Part shown: in pieces, positions 17,901 to 28,116 of the stretch | Position numbering within the stretch: the first letter of the stretch is position 1 | Layout: the number at the start of each line of letters is the position of its first letter | NCBI GenBank assembly: GCA_017303505.1 | Contig: JAFLCP010000025.1 | Span: forward strand, 1 to 64,000 | DNA: 64,000 nt | Origin: Planctomycetota bacterium | Lineage (GTDB): Bacteria; Planctomycetota; Planctomycetia; Pirellulales; Pirellulaceae | Reading direction: 5' to 3' | Made by a program: the position numbers and the translations under genes | Notes under the pieces: generated by a model | The model's database searches: none | What the model was told of the DNA's origin: nothing | The model's input: the letters and a program-made list of their open reading frames with translations, nothing else

Positions 17901-20900
17901 TCAACTGACTATACGTCTTCACTCGTGTCGTACGCGCATCGCCTAAATCGACCCATTCACCACTCTTGAGCTTACGAATTGACTGACGCTCAGCGCGATG
18001 TGTGTCCGCACCAAATGCCTCCCGCAATCTTTGGTCCGCTAACGTCCAATCGCTACCTGACTCCTTGATTTCGCGAGGCAATAATGCCTCGGCAGTTACC
18101 ACTGCCGTTGGATGTACGACCACAACTTGCAGAGACGTACGACCATCTAACTTGCTTACATCAAGTTCCACTACACCGTCTTGGCTTGGCACAAGATTGG
18201 TTGCAATCAACGCGCCTTGTCGCAAAAATTCGTACGACGTACTAGCGACGACTGCATCGCCCATAGCTCTGTTGGCAGCATCCATCATGGCTGGTGCCGG
18301 TGCACCAGGTGCTGCTTTCGCCATCATGGGATCACCCGCACTCGCATCGCGTCGATCATTTTCCGTCGCGGACAAATCCCATGGATTCAAAAGAACCGAA
18401 GGTTGCGACAACAATACACCGGGGAAGTAAGGCTGCTTGCTGCGGCCCATCACATATTGATACTCTTCATCCAAACGCAATGACTCAACAAAAAGAGTCG
18501 GCGTTCGCGAACGCCCCAGCGTAAATGGAGTTGCATGAGACAATCGCATAGTGCTCGCCACTCTGGCTCGATTGTCGAAGGCTGTTGCCACTACATGCAC
18601 GCGAGTCCATTGATCGATCTCCCCGAGTTCAACTCGAAGCTTTCCTTTCTCGACTTGTGCCTGTCGCACAAAAGCGGGCCGATAGCGATGTGGCTCTAAA
18701 AAGCGCCCCTGCCCTTGCAATACATCTTGCGACTTCTTCCCCTCTGCGATTGCAATGGATATCGTTTGCCCCGATACATAATCGCTAAGTACATAATCAC
18801 CACGGCGCAGCGGCTTAATCTTGATCGAGCCATCTTTCAATTCCAACGATTGCGTGTGATCTTCATACACTTGGCCACTGCGATACTCGACGAGTGATAC
18901 ACGCCCAGCCAACACCTTGCCACTAAACGGCACTTCCAATGCCTCATCCGACAACTGATGCAAACGAGCTGGCCAATCATGCATAACGGCGGCTAACTGA
19001 AATACGCGTCTCTGCAGAAAATCACACTCTGCGTTCAACGATGTAATGTCAGCCAGACTTCCCAAATCACATTCACCTTTTTCGTTTGTGGCGAGAGTCA
19101 CATCAACCGGTTTAGCGACTCCCCGTACCTTAAACGATAAACGCACTGGTAAACGACTAAATGGCTCACCATTACGCCCCAGAGCATGCAGCACAAAACC
19201 ACCAGCATGTTTCTGCAAATAGAAATCACCCAACTGCGCGGTGCGATTCATTTGGTTGATGTTTGTTGCGTAGGTTGTCGTCAACTCTTGTTGCACATCA
19301 AGATTTCGATTGCGAACCTTTCCCTTCAAGGTGAAGGTCAAATTGGAAAGTCTTTGCGGAACAAGAAATTCGTGCACGAACTCCTCAGCATTTTCCAACT
19401 TTTGGTTCTCGATGACTTGAGTGGTTGAGATCCCATCCAAATCAACCGCATCGATAGTCAACGAAACTTCCTCTAACGCGGTTAGCGGCACAGGTTGTTC
19501 GTTGCACAACAGCTGCGGCCGAATCACAACCTTTGCCTTAGAGCCACTCAACAGACTTTGAGGCTCCACCAAGAAAGCGCTTTCCAATTTGTAAGCTTCT
19601 GCAGGGTGAATCATCAATTCGTAGTTGGCGAATTTTTCGGCGACCAACAACAACTGGGCAGTAATGGTTTGTTCGCCATAGGGGATAAAAATGTCGCCCT
19701 CACTACTTGGCTTGTAAACTCTCTCGCCAATTTCCGCATGCGCATCTGGCACATGCTCCCCCTTTTCGTTGATGATTCGCATCACGATACCTGCGGGCAT
19801 ATAACGTTGTATCGAACGCAGTTGCCCCTTTTGCACCAACACACGCGATCGCTGCCCGCCTCCCAAGAAATCGACGACCCAAATCCCTCGTCCCTCTAAT
19901 TCGGGAAGATCAATGCTTTCGACATGACGACGATCACTCGGTAGAGAATACGTAAGTGTTTTCTGATCATTGGCAACTAAGCCGTCAAGATCCACATCCG
20001 TTGAGATCACACCATTGTTCTGCTTGAGAATGTTCCGTGAATTGAGCCTGTAGATCTTGATGGTTAATTCAGAGACATTTTTGAGGGCGACTTGCAACTG
20101 CACGGGCTGGTCAGGGTCTAAGTAAGGCGCATTGGTTTTTGCAAACTTCAACTCAACGCGTTCTTTAATTTCCTTCTGCTGTCCTGGATTCAAACGTGCA
20201 TAGTGCGGACGCGCGTCTCCGATCCCATACAGAATCTTGGTCTCAGCGAATATATTCTCCAAATATCCCAGCTCAAGCCACTGCTTGAAACTATCGACAT
20301 TGGCATCTGCTTGAAAGAAATGTTCAAGGTAGTCGCGAATCAGGCCTCCATCGTCACCAATGGGTGTCAGTTCAGGAGCCACATTGCGGAAGTCCGCATC
20401 AAGATTAATCAAGCCGCGTCCGTTGAGAGATTGCAACTGGATTGGACTGTAGTACCAAACATTTCTTGGATACTTAAGGTACTTGGTGAATCGCTCACGG
20501 TCGTATGCTCCTTGCTGGCGATCAAACTCCAATCTCCGATGTAGTACATTCGCCTTTAGATTACCAAGACTGTCGGGCAGTGTGAGAACAAAGTCCTCTA
20601 AACGCTGTAAGTACTCCCGCATTACGGTGCGATCATCTAAAGAGACATCTCCATCAGGCTTCAATCGCTGTAAATAGATGCCGACGAAGCGAAAGTCACC
20701 ATACAAGCTGGGAAGTGCTTTCCCCAATTCTTTGAGTTGAACCAACGTCAATTGAGAATGAATGGGCGCCCAACCGAAGCCTCCAGTACCTGGCGACTGC
20801 AGTTCCTTCGATATCAACCCAACTAAACCTGGAACATCAACGCGATTCACACGTCCCAACCAAGCTCGCAAGTCATCCACTCCGCCGAGGTGTGGGATAA

Positions 20901-21408
20901 CATCCAGCAACGCTTCATTTTCGACGCCAGACAACGATCGGTTTTCTTCAATCGCTCGCTTAAGAACTGTGGCGTAAGCAACCGATGCCGCATCGAGCTT
21001 CGTGCTTAAGGAAGCAGCTCGATCTTTTTGTGGAGGTGTGTGTGCAAGATTCGCACCGAGTTGTGCAATCAAATACTGTATCGTTTGCTCTCGATTGGTG
21101 CTGTAAGTCAGCATCATCTGACGAGCTTCCATGCGCCGGGCCAATTCACTCCAACCAAGTTTGTCCACCCACTGATTCAGTAATGCCTGTGACTCAGCCA
21201 CCTTGCCCACGGACTGATAGTAAAGGACGTGGTAATAAAAATAGTCTTCCGTATCGGGGATAAGCTGCGGAAGCACCTGTGTGCGATCTTTGGCTAAAGC
21301 GAAACTCTCGATGAAGCCAATTTCTTCAGCCTGCAGCGGAAGCTGGTTGATGCCCAAAGTTGCGGTGAGCAGAAGCGTGAAGTAGCGTTTTAGAAGGGAG
21401 CGACGCAT
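14941..21408 (-). CDS. Giant secreted alpha-2-macroglobulin-like protein, copy 1
   Basis: Protein of 2,155 residues. A Sec signal peptide (about 1-27) ends in PLQA. Residues 30-420 are mostly helical with TPR-like spacing (SFALAKDRTQVL, FYYHVLYYQSVGKVAESQALL). From about 425 come beta-sandwich segments like bacterial alpha-2-macroglobulin MG domains: LQVALKNVSELTIKIYRLN (about 433-452), GRGIWVVDFLGGGQRSRVLV (about 503-522), an SLLSGSKAKVVIRPQLL stretch (about 620-636). A Gly/Met-rich linker at about 1335-1385 (GFGGGMGGM) precedes a basic patch (GRRRGRGG). Late domains include VVTNPTNVERRVQVLTQIPQG and a terminal segment GEVRFYKDGYADLRGEFDY. No CGEQ thioester is seen at an equivalent place. 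The MG assignment rests on pattern, not on a search. Confidence 0.6.
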   Translation of the reverse strand: MRRSLLKRYFTLLLTATLGINQLPLQAEEIGFIESFALAKDRTQVLPQLIPDTEDYFYYHVLYYQSVGKVAESQALLNQWVDKLGWSELARRMEARQMMLTYSTNREQTIQYLIAQLGANLAHTPPQKDRAASLSTKLDAASVAYATVLKRAIEENRSLSGVENEALLDVIPHLGGVDDLRAWLGRVNRVDVPGLVGLISKELQSPGTGGFGWAPIHSQLTLVQLKELGKALPSLYGDFRFVGIYLQRLKPDGDVSLDDRTVMREYLQRLEDFVLTLPDSLGNLKANVLHRRLEFDRQQGAYDRERFTKYLKYPRNVWYYSPIQLQSLNGRGLINLDADFRNVAPELTPIGDDGGLIRDYLEHFFQADANVDSFKQWLELGYLENIFAETKILYGIGDARPHYARLNPGQQKEIKERVELKFAKTNAPYLDPDQPVQLQVALKNVSELTIKIYRLNSRNILKQNNGVISTDVDLDGLVANDQKTLTYSLPSDRRHVESIDLPELEGRGIWVVDFLGGGQRSRVLVQKGQLRSIQRYMPAGIVMRIINEKGEHVPDAHAEIGERVYKPSSEGDIFIPYGEQTITAQLLLVAEKFANYELMIHPAEAYKLESAFLVEPQSLLSGSKAKVVIRPQLLCNEQPVPLTALEEVSLTIDAVDLDGISTTQVIENQKLENAEEFVHEFLVPQRLSNLTFTLKGKVRNRNLDVQQELTTTYATNINQMNRTAQLGDFYLQKHAGGFVLHALGRNGEPFSRLPVRLSFKVRGVAKPVDVTLATNEKGECDLGSLADITSLNAECDFLQRRVFQLAAVMHDWPARLHQLSDEALEVPFSGKVLAGRVSLVEYRSGQVYEDHTQSLELKDGSIKIKPLRRGDYVLSDYVSGQTISIAIAEGKKSQDVLQGQGRFLEPHRYRPAFVRQAQVEKGKLRVELGEIDQWTRVHVVATAFDNRARVASTMRLSHATPFTLGRSRTPTLFVESLRLDEEYQYVMGRSKQPYFPGVLLSQPSVLLNPWDLSATENDRRDASAGDPMMAKAAPGAPAPAMMDAANRAMGDAVVASTSYEFLRQGALIATNLVPSQDGVVELDVSKLDGRTSLQVVVVHPTAVVTAEALLPREIKESGSDWTLADQRLREAFGADTHRAERQSIRKLKSGEWVDLGDARTTRVKTYSQLSDLYTLYGTLLIEKSEHWEKFRVLTRWGDLSEADKGKTYDELASHELHLFLFFKDRPFFDKVVRPYLANKMDKQVVDQWLLGEDVSEYGVAWRFDRLNALEKVLVSRAVETKREAVQRFLVDWVGANPVDPMWRRDRFASGLLSSALSSDVYLAAALNEELSRSEGGVAVERFGRGGGFGGGMGGMEATGGLGGMMGGPGGMGTGGVPGGGGRGAVAANESEAAGEARDMPADAMADEAGAADKSVDARSAGRRRGRGGDYFAVPQAEAAKKMMEMDRLFQSVQATKKWAESQYYRRAKEAGAEAAIPNSAFWLDYLKHKEADGAFLSNNIDLPTATLHEAIIALAVTDLPFKAKPVELSVEEGRLRAKADVDSLAFVQAIELLETKQTDTSLLVGQDVYLGINAGGEEKPVASQAMVRGVHYQARIVVTNPTNVERRVQVLTQIPQGSIPISGGKTSRNWPVVLGPYSSQQIAFDFYFPEAGQFEFYGAQISDEKGFISAAGSQKIEVLKEPKDIDKTTWQYVADWGTDEDVLVFMKAANLRKIELERIAFRMQDKEFYDQCIALLSNAGIYQDALWAYSLKHSDDVRIREYVEHREDFMRNLGPSLPEGLVQLDPVERAWFEHLDFRPLIVARVHQLGSKQEILNSELMKQYRDLLGIVSTQPAVSATQKLEIVYYMILQNRTAEAIDWFDSVSRDEVTTKLQYDYFAAYLSLCKRDYQKAAEIAKGYLEYPEPRWQAQFSQIVAQVKQRQELLAQGTATVKASGEAGSVAKDESQRVLGDTREQQQSDMAMKLPALDLQWKEGELKLNYRNQDKVQVNYYLMDIELLFSRNPFVQQDGARMTLIEPNHSETLELKGRTDVLSIAIPEKLKNANMLVEVVGGGIVRSQTVYANSLEVLPSESLGRLQVFQRGGREPLEGAYIKVYARHQSGEVRFYKDGYADLRGEFDYASLSTNDLDSTQRFSILVMHPEHGALILELAPPKR

Positions 21409-21640
21409 AGGATTATTGTCTCACTGAAGAATGCAGCGGTTGCAAACCCGAAGAAAAGAGTCACGGATCATCGACTACAGTGCCACTTGTGGCTGGAAAA
21501 CCGTAGCTTATATGGTGTTCGGGTAGACGTCGGTTGTTGGAAATTGGTTCCTGGAAGACGAAAATTCCGTGCCAAAGTCCCTTTCTAAGCCTAAAAACCG
21601 CCCCAAACACCCCCAATAGTGAGTACGCACCCCGTAGCGC

Positions 21641-21769
21641 GGGCCTCTGGCCCGTGCCGTCTTGTAAGATGGGCGTCTGGCTCGTGTCTCAACAAAACAA
21701 CGGGTATCGAACTCTTAAACTACGCATTCAATTAAGATGGGAGCGGGTCGAAGACCCACTCTACAAACC
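21641..21769. repeat. REP-like mini-hairpins downstream of giant copy 2
   Basis: Three related imperfect hairpins with 3-base loops stand in the gap between giant genes 2 and 1: GGGCC-TCT-GGCCC (21641-21653), a diverged GGGCG-TCT-GGCTC (21671-21683) and GGGTC-GAA-GACCC (21745-21757). The first two lie in a direct repeat of 16 bases with two mismatches. The third is in a 34-base block (21735-21768) that recurs at 28150-28183 with two mismatches. The rest of the 383-base gap (21409-21791) holds no gene. Confidence 0.75.
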
Positions 21770-21791
21770 CTCACACAACATCACCAACCCA

Positions 21792-24700
21792 CTACAATTC
21801 AATTACTCTTGTGCCGTACTTGGGATGCACGATGAGTATTGCAAACTCAGTCAAGCCGCTTAAGCTTCGCTTGGTTTGTCGCAAGTAATCAAATTCCCCC
21901 TTGAGGTCTGTGTAACCATCTTTATAGAACTCCACTTTACCAAATGCATCGCGCCCAAACACTTTGATGTAAGTCGCATCGAGCGGTTCGCGCGTATCGC
22001 GATGCAATACTTGCAAGATGCCATTCTCTTTGCTGGCAACCACCTTGAGCTGGTTCGAATAAACCATACGCGAAACGACGTTTTGTTCGCTCGATACCTG
22101 AACCAGAACATTCGTGTTTTGCAGTGACTCTGGAAGCTCGATAAGCAAAGGCTCCTTGGCGGATTCCAAATCAATGACTTCGCTACTACTTGGTTCCCCC
22201 CATGCTAAGCTCGCCCCCGTATGCTGCTCAAATGGCTGGCGACTAAAGAGCGCTTCGATATCCATTTGGAAATAGCGAACTGTTACAGTACCTAACTGAT
22301 TGTGGTACAAATGCAAACCAAGCGAGTCTTGTACCAGTTCCATAGAGGTCTCAGCAGTTGGGTCGATACCGGTTCTGCGCCCAGCCAACAAGGCATCACG
22401 ATCATCTAGCTGCTTAACTAGGTCACCAAACAGATTCTTCCATCTCGGTAACGTGTAGTCCTTATATTGAACGGCGACAGAACGTGCGCGAGCGTAGTCT
22501 CTTTTGTACATCGCCAAATACGCATCACAATAGTCATACTGCAGCTTCATTGTGACACTCTCGCGGGGAACTTCGCTGAAGAACTTTAACGCTTCTTCGA
22601 TGCGATTCTGAAGAAGCAAGTAAGAAACAAGTTGTAACTTATCCGTCGGTTCGAGTTTCTCTCGGTAACATAACAACTGCAACAAGGACAAATAGGCATC
22701 GCGAGCATCATCGCTTTCGTGGACGATACCATTTCCAATCGAATGCCTCCGAGTCGTTATCATGGGAAAGAACTCGAAATGCTCGAACATTTGCCGATCC
22801 GTTGGATCAATGCTGAGCATGTCTGACTTGAAGACTGGACCGATTTGCTCACAAAGGCCATGATTATTTGCAAACCACTCCTTCATTCTCTTCTCGTCGC
22901 CATGCAGTAAAGCAAAGCTCCATAGGGAAAAATTGAATTCCCCTCGATCTGAATAGAGTTCGACCACTCGATCATAGAAGGATCTCTGCCGTAGGCGTTC
23001 CGCAAATAATCCAGATGAGATCTTACTTTTTTCATCTTGTCGCAACAGTTCCAAGACTTGTTCATCGCTACCGAACTCCAGTATTTCCAATTCGGTAACC
23101 GGATTATCAAACTTACCTTCCTGATTCACTCGATACGATCTGGGAGGCAGCGATGCCACGATACCCTTGGTATCACCAACTTGAACACCATATTGTTCGA
23201 AATCGCCAGCCTCTGGAAAGTAGAACTCGAACTTCACTTTCACTCGGTCATAGGCCGGAATGATCGCGTACCAACTCCTTGTCACTTCGCCACCGTTCAA
23301 TGGAATGGCTCCTTGAGGGATCTGTACGAGTACATCCAAAGGCATCGATTTGTCTGTGGGGTTCATGACAACGATTTGGCATTGATACGGAACTCCTCGC
23401 ACAAATCTCGATACCGCCACATCGACATCCTGATCGGAGCTTTTGACTCGGTATTCTGTGACTTGCTGGGCGATACCAATAGAGAGATCTTGGTTTTGTT
23501 TTTCTACTGCTTCGGTCCTTTGCACAAAAGCGATGCAATCGTGCTCTGGCCGGATGTAGATCTTTCCATTTTCGGTCTTCCACTCGACCTTGTTTTCCCA
23601 GGGCAAATCCAAAATCGCCAAGGCAACCAAGGCTGTCGTAAGATCGAATGGCCCCCAGTCCAAATGGCTCGACAAAAAAGCACCACCAGTTTTCGAATGC
23701 GTAAGCCAATCCTCCCAGAATTTCGTAAAGCGGACGTTCCAGGCAAAGTCGGGGCGATAGTAATACGACTCTCGCCACAAATAAGAAGGGGAGACCTTCC
23801 AACGCTTCAGAGGGTAGAAGTGTTCCATGCGTCTAACATAGCCTCCCTCCAGATAGGCTTCTAACTCATCGCGAAGTTCATTCTGCATGGCGTTTTCATT
23901 TTCTTCATCTACCTTCTGCGTATCCTCAGCAAATGGATCGCCATCATCTTCATTCTCCAGCGAAAGTAGGTCTTCTGAGACACGAGCGTTTCGCTCGACG
24001 GGCATAAACTCTCCCATGCCCATCATCCCGCCCATTCCGCCCCCCGGGGCCCAAACACCTTTTTCTTTATCGAGTTCATTCCATTTCGCCCCTGCCGAAA
24101 CGATCAGCGACAAATTGCCTGGCATCTCAGAATCTACGGCATTGGCCATAGCGACCGCAAAGAATTTTCGGCGGAGGTTACGAAACTGATTCTCATCATC
24201 CATTCTGCGCCGCATCTTATTCTCGATCGTTTCGCGCAGGGCGGGAACACGTTGATATAGCAACACCGATTCAAAAGGATTTAAGATTTCAAGCCTCCAC
24301 GACTCAGAGAACTTCGATAGATCTTCGTTTAACAACCATTGATCCAGGAATTTCTTTTCGAGCTTGTTCTTCAGATAGGGCTGCACAACTTGATCGAAAA
24401 ACTCACGATCTTTGTAATACAAAAACAAGTGAATCTCATGCCCAGCGAGCCGCTCATACAATCGGCACTTCTCTTCGAAATTGTAGCTGGGCCAGTCTGT
24501 TATTGGACGAAACAAGTTCCAATCACTGTCAGAACCGTTACACGTTTTCGAATAATATGAGTAGAGATCCCTCAGTTCTCTCATCACCGTAAATCGTGTG
24601 TGGCCCTCTTCTCCAACCTCGTTCCATTCGCCCCCTCGCAACCGTTCTATCACCCGCTTTTCCAATCGATGTTCGTTGTCAGGAAAGCGAGCCCCCAAAC

Positions 24701-27700
24701 GTTGATCTGTTTTCGACAACCCTGCTACATCCACCTTCTTCAAAGGCGATGTAAAATACGTGACAGCTGTCGGATGTGTGACCACAACTTGAATTTGCGA
24801 TTTCCCTTCCAGCTCTTCACCAGCCAGAATCACTATTCCATTTTCATCCGCTTTCAGATTACTCTTTACCCACGCTCCCTCTCGTAGAAAATGAAAATAG
24901 TCGTTACCAAGATCTGCATCTTCTGGATTGAATTCGTCATCTTCATCAGTATCTGCTTCAGCAATAGCCTCTTCCGACTGCGGCAGTTCTTGATCTGGCA
25001 TTTCATCCCCTTCCTTCAGGTCACTCCCATAGTAATCGGTTTCCATGTAGTCCCACGGACTCAATAACCAACTCGGAGGCGCCAGTGAATTGCCTGGTAA
25101 ATGGCCCTGCTTGGCACGAGCCATTACATACTGCTGCTCTTCCCCTTGCGCACGATCTGAAACATAGAGGCTTAATGGAGCAACCCTCGCCCAAACATTC
25201 ACCTTTCGCTCGCTAGGCGGAGATAGCCGACCGTACGCCGAAGAATTATGGAATATTCTTCCTATCACGTGAACGCGCGTCTTAGCGTCGTTGTTATGTA
25301 GTTTTAGAATCCACTTGCCATCTTTCTTCGCAAGCGACTCCACATAACTAGGCATATAAGGCTGCTTGCCAACCACTTTCGTTGGGCATTGCCATCTATC
25401 GCCCAGATCTTGTCCATCGACAACATGAATCGTAGTTTGCACGCTTCGAAAATGATCTCGGAGCAAGAAAGCTCCCCTGGGTAAACCGTCAATGGCGATG
25501 GCGCCAGCTTTCGCTTGAATAAGCCCTGAGTGGTCGGCATACGGCACATTCCCTCTCAACTCAACCAGAGAATATCTTTTATCCTCTGGTTCGGAGGCAA
25601 ACCAAACGGTATCGCCCACTGCCTTAATCACCTCTTTCGGCCACACAGATTGAATAGGTAGCAATGAAAATGTTTCTTCGGTTGCGCCGTTTGTATTGGC
25701 GGTGATGCTTTCCACTCGCGGCAATAGCCCCAACTCAACACATCCTGATGGGTCCGTGACGACCGCACGGTTTACCTTATCGACCAAGCCTCGTACTTTG
25801 ATACCCAGATGTAATCGTTGATTTGGATACGCCTCTCCATTTCTCCCCAGCAAATATAGGGAATATCCATTCACCGATGGCTGCAAATAGAATTTAACAA
25901 CGCTTCCTGTTTTCTCAAACCCATTCACTTTCACATCGTATCCAGCGATTACAGATCGACGCTCAAAACTTCCTTCGTAATCACCCATTAACTGAAATTG
26001 AATCTCTCTCAATCGAGCGGGCACCTTAAATCGATATGAGACCAACTCTTCCTCGGTAACCGCGATTCGAACCATATCCTCACTGCCAACTCCATCGATG
26101 TCATTGAGGAGTACTTTCAATTTGGTGTTTTTCAATTTCGCAAGCGGAAGCGGATAACCGTTGCAAAGCAACATAGGACGAACGAGCAACGTCGCCTCTC
26201 TTCCAGCAACTAAAGATCCTGTATCGAGCAAAAAGTCTGCCCGGAACTCGAATTTCGGCCTCGATCGATCAAAGGGCTCCATAGTTGCCAAATGCTTTGT
26301 AGCAACCAACATCTTTTCCGCTTTATGTTCTGCCGAATAAGGGATAAGAATGTTACCTTCAGCATCGGATCGGTAACGCTGCTTTCCAATTTCAACGTAA
26401 CCTTCTCGCTCGATTTCTCCTGTTTCATTCTGAATGCGTAGTATTTGGCCTCCCGCATCAGTTTGCTTGATCGTTCTTAATTCACCCTTTTGGATCAGCG
26501 CTCTCGAGCGTAAGCCACCGCCGAAAAAATCGACAACCCACACACCTCGTCCTGTCAACTCCTTCATGGTGATTGTTTTCTGGTGCCTGCGATCACTTAG
26601 CTCGTCATAACTGATGGTCTTCTGGAAACTCGGAATCAATCCTTCTAGTTCAATGTCCGTCGAGATACTCCCAAGGTCTCTGACAACACTTGCACCATCC
26701 AATCGAAAGACTTTCACCTCAAGTTTCGAGACATTCTTTAGCCAAAGCTCTAGCTTCACTTCCTCATCAACGCGATGGATCGCACGATTTGTGGGAGCGA
26801 GCCTCAACTCCGATCGATGCCTAACGCTCTCTTGATCTTCATTGGAGAGATTACTGTAATGGATGCTGGGATCACCAACTCCATGTAGAATCTTCGTTTC
26901 CGCAAACAACTTGTCGAGATATTCGTCTCGAATCCAAGTTCGAAACGGATCGGGCGATTCGTCAGTACGCAGAAAGTGCGTGAGATAGTCATTCACTAAC
27001 TCTCTATCGTCGTGAATTGGCTGCATGTCGGGAATGTACTTGGCAGCGTGAAAGTCTAAATCGACGAAGTTGTTGGCAATACCTGAACTGGCGTAAGCCC
27101 CATGCGTCGTTACGCGATAGTAGATTGCATTCCTTGGCAATTTCAGATAACGGATGAATCTCTTTCGATCATATGCCCCCTCATGTTGATCCAACCGCAA
27201 GCGGTGATAAAGCACAGTAGCCTGCAGAGCGGCGTACTTCGAAGAAAGTGTAAGCACGTAATCTTCGAGTCGTTGAAAGTACTGCCGTTTTTCAGCAATA
27301 TCAAAGAGATCGGTGTCACCAGGGGGCTGCAATCGTATTAAGTAACTTTTCACAAATGCATCTTGATCACGCAGAGAAGGTTGAAGGTCCGCCAATCTCT
27401 TCAATTGCTCCAATGTTAAAAGCTGGTGTATTTTCGCTTGACCAAAGCGGATCGCAAATTGTGTTTTCAATTGCTCCGATATCAGTTCCGGCAGATTGGG
27501 AACATCCACGCGATCAATTCGCTCTATCCATTTCCCCAATGACATCGGATGATTCAGAAGCGGTAAAACCTCCAGAAGACTAGAATCCTCGATTCCGTCG
27601 AGCTTGACTTTCTCCACTTCTTCTCGGATGAGCTTTTCTACGTCAAGAAATGACTGGTCGGAAGTGGGAGGAATATAGTCCGCTTGATTCCCTCGATCCG

Positions 27701-28079
27701 CGCTGATTTCGGGAATCCACAAAAGTTCTCGGATTATGGCCAGTGATCCAGCAGGGTCATGCTTGTAGTTCAGCATTGCCTGGCGTATGCGTAGAGCACT
27801 CTGCAATTCGTAGATGGAAGTTTGATCTTTACTCACCCATTCGTCGATGATCTTTTGCGACTCTTCCGTGCGCCCCAATGTTTGAAAGTACAATGCATGA
27901 AAAAAGTAATAGCGGTCAGTCCCTGGCGTGAGCTTCTTCAGCAGAGCCTGTCGGTCCGACGCCAAAGCATAACTTTCCAAGAACTTCTCGGGATCTTGCT
28001 GCCCTAGAACGCTTGTAGCTAAGCCTGACGTTAGAAGGCAAACAAGAACGCACCACAATTGCACAACGCGACAATTCAT
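21792..28079 (-). CDS. Giant secreted alpha-2-macroglobulin-like protein, copy 2
   Basis: Protein of 2,095 residues from the ATG at 28079. The frame is open to 28136, but the internal ATG gives a normal signal peptide (hydrophobic to about residue 28, ending VLGQ) and aligns with copy 3, including upstream bases (GAGCCATT before ATG). The order matches copy 1: helical N-terminus, MG-like sheets (LELWLKNVSKLEVKVFRLD, GRGVWVVDFFGGGLRSRALI), a short Gly/Met linker (GGGMGGMMGMG, about 1340-1352), late sheets and a terminal segment GKVEFYKDGYTDLKGEFDY. It is much closer to copy 3 than to copy 1. Acidic inserts occur at about 1020-1060 and just after the Gly linker. No thioester motif seen. Confidence 0.6.
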   Translation of the reverse strand: MNCRVVQLWCVLVCLLTSGLATSVLGQQDPEKFLESYALASDRQALLKKLTPGTDRYYFFHALYFQTLGRTEESQKIIDEWVSKDQTSIYELQSALRIRQAMLNYKHDPAGSLAIIRELLWIPEISADRGNQADYIPPTSDQSFLDVEKLIREEVEKVKLDGIEDSSLLEVLPLLNHPMSLGKWIERIDRVDVPNLPELISEQLKTQFAIRFGQAKIHQLLTLEQLKRLADLQPSLRDQDAFVKSYLIRLQPPGDTDLFDIAEKRQYFQRLEDYVLTLSSKYAALQATVLYHRLRLDQHEGAYDRKRFIRYLKLPRNAIYYRVTTHGAYASSGIANNFVDLDFHAAKYIPDMQPIHDDRELVNDYLTHFLRTDESPDPFRTWIRDEYLDKLFAETKILHGVGDPSIHYSNLSNEDQESVRHRSELRLAPTNRAIHRVDEEVKLELWLKNVSKLEVKVFRLDGASVVRDLGSISTDIELEGLIPSFQKTISYDELSDRRHQKTITMKELTGRGVWVVDFFGGGLRSRALIQKGELRTIKQTDAGGQILRIQNETGEIEREGYVEIGKQRYRSDAEGNILIPYSAEHKAEKMLVATKHLATMEPFDRSRPKFEFRADFLLDTGSLVAGREATLLVRPMLLCNGYPLPLAKLKNTKLKVLLNDIDGVGSEDMVRIAVTEEELVSYRFKVPARLREIQFQLMGDYEGSFERRSVIAGYDVKVNGFEKTGSVVKFYLQPSVNGYSLYLLGRNGEAYPNQRLHLGIKVRGLVDKVNRAVVTDPSGCVELGLLPRVESITANTNGATEETFSLLPIQSVWPKEVIKAVGDTVWFASEPEDKRYSLVELRGNVPYADHSGLIQAKAGAIAIDGLPRGAFLLRDHFRSVQTTIHVVDGQDLGDRWQCPTKVVGKQPYMPSYVESLAKKDGKWILKLHNNDAKTRVHVIGRIFHNSSAYGRLSPPSERKVNVWARVAPLSLYVSDRAQGEEQQYVMARAKQGHLPGNSLAPPSWLLSPWDYMETDYYGSDLKEGDEMPDQELPQSEEAIAEADTDEDDEFNPEDADLGNDYFHFLREGAWVKSNLKADENGIVILAGEELEGKSQIQVVVTHPTAVTYFTSPLKKVDVAGLSKTDQRLGARFPDNEHRLEKRVIERLRGGEWNEVGEEGHTRFTVMRELRDLYSYYSKTCNGSDSDWNLFRPITDWPSYNFEEKCRLYERLAGHEIHLFLYYKDREFFDQVVQPYLKNKLEKKFLDQWLLNEDLSKFSESWRLEILNPFESVLLYQRVPALRETIENKMRRRMDDENQFRNLRRKFFAVAMANAVDSEMPGNLSLIVSAGAKWNELDKEKGVWAPGGGMGGMMGMGEFMPVERNARVSEDLLSLENEDDGDPFAEDTQKVDEENENAMQNELRDELEAYLEGGYVRRMEHFYPLKRWKVSPSYLWRESYYYRPDFAWNVRFTKFWEDWLTHSKTGGAFLSSHLDWGPFDLTTALVALAILDLPWENKVEWKTENGKIYIRPEHDCIAFVQRTEAVEKQNQDLSIGIAQQVTEYRVKSSDQDVDVAVSRFVRGVPYQCQIVVMNPTDKSMPLDVLVQIPQGAIPLNGGEVTRSWYAIIPAYDRVKVKFEFYFPEAGDFEQYGVQVGDTKGIVASLPPRSYRVNQEGKFDNPVTELEILEFGSDEQVLELLRQDEKSKISSGLFAERLRQRSFYDRVVELYSDRGEFNFSLWSFALLHGDEKRMKEWFANNHGLCEQIGPVFKSDMLSIDPTDRQMFEHFEFFPMITTRRHSIGNGIVHESDDARDAYLSLLQLLCYREKLEPTDKLQLVSYLLLQNRIEEALKFFSEVPRESVTMKLQYDYCDAYLAMYKRDYARARSVAVQYKDYTLPRWKNLFGDLVKQLDDRDALLAGRRTGIDPTAETSMELVQDSLGLHLYHNQLGTVTVRYFQMDIEALFSRQPFEQHTGASLAWGEPSSSEVIDLESAKEPLLIELPESLQNTNVLVQVSSEQNVVSRMVYSNQLKVVASKENGILQVLHRDTREPLDATYIKVFGRDAFGKVEFYKDGYTDLKGEFDYLRQTKRSLSGLTEFAILIVHPKYGTRVIEL

Positions 28080-28116
28080 GAATGGCTCGCAATCAATTTG
28101 AATATTTGGAGACATA

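Noticed and set aside
19495..19506. CNEQ in giant copy 1, resembling the CGEQ thioester of alpha-2-macroglobulins
   Set aside because: It sits in an early sheet domain, and the equivalent residues in copies 2 and 3 are CNGY and CGGR, so the motif is not conserved and is in the wrong place.
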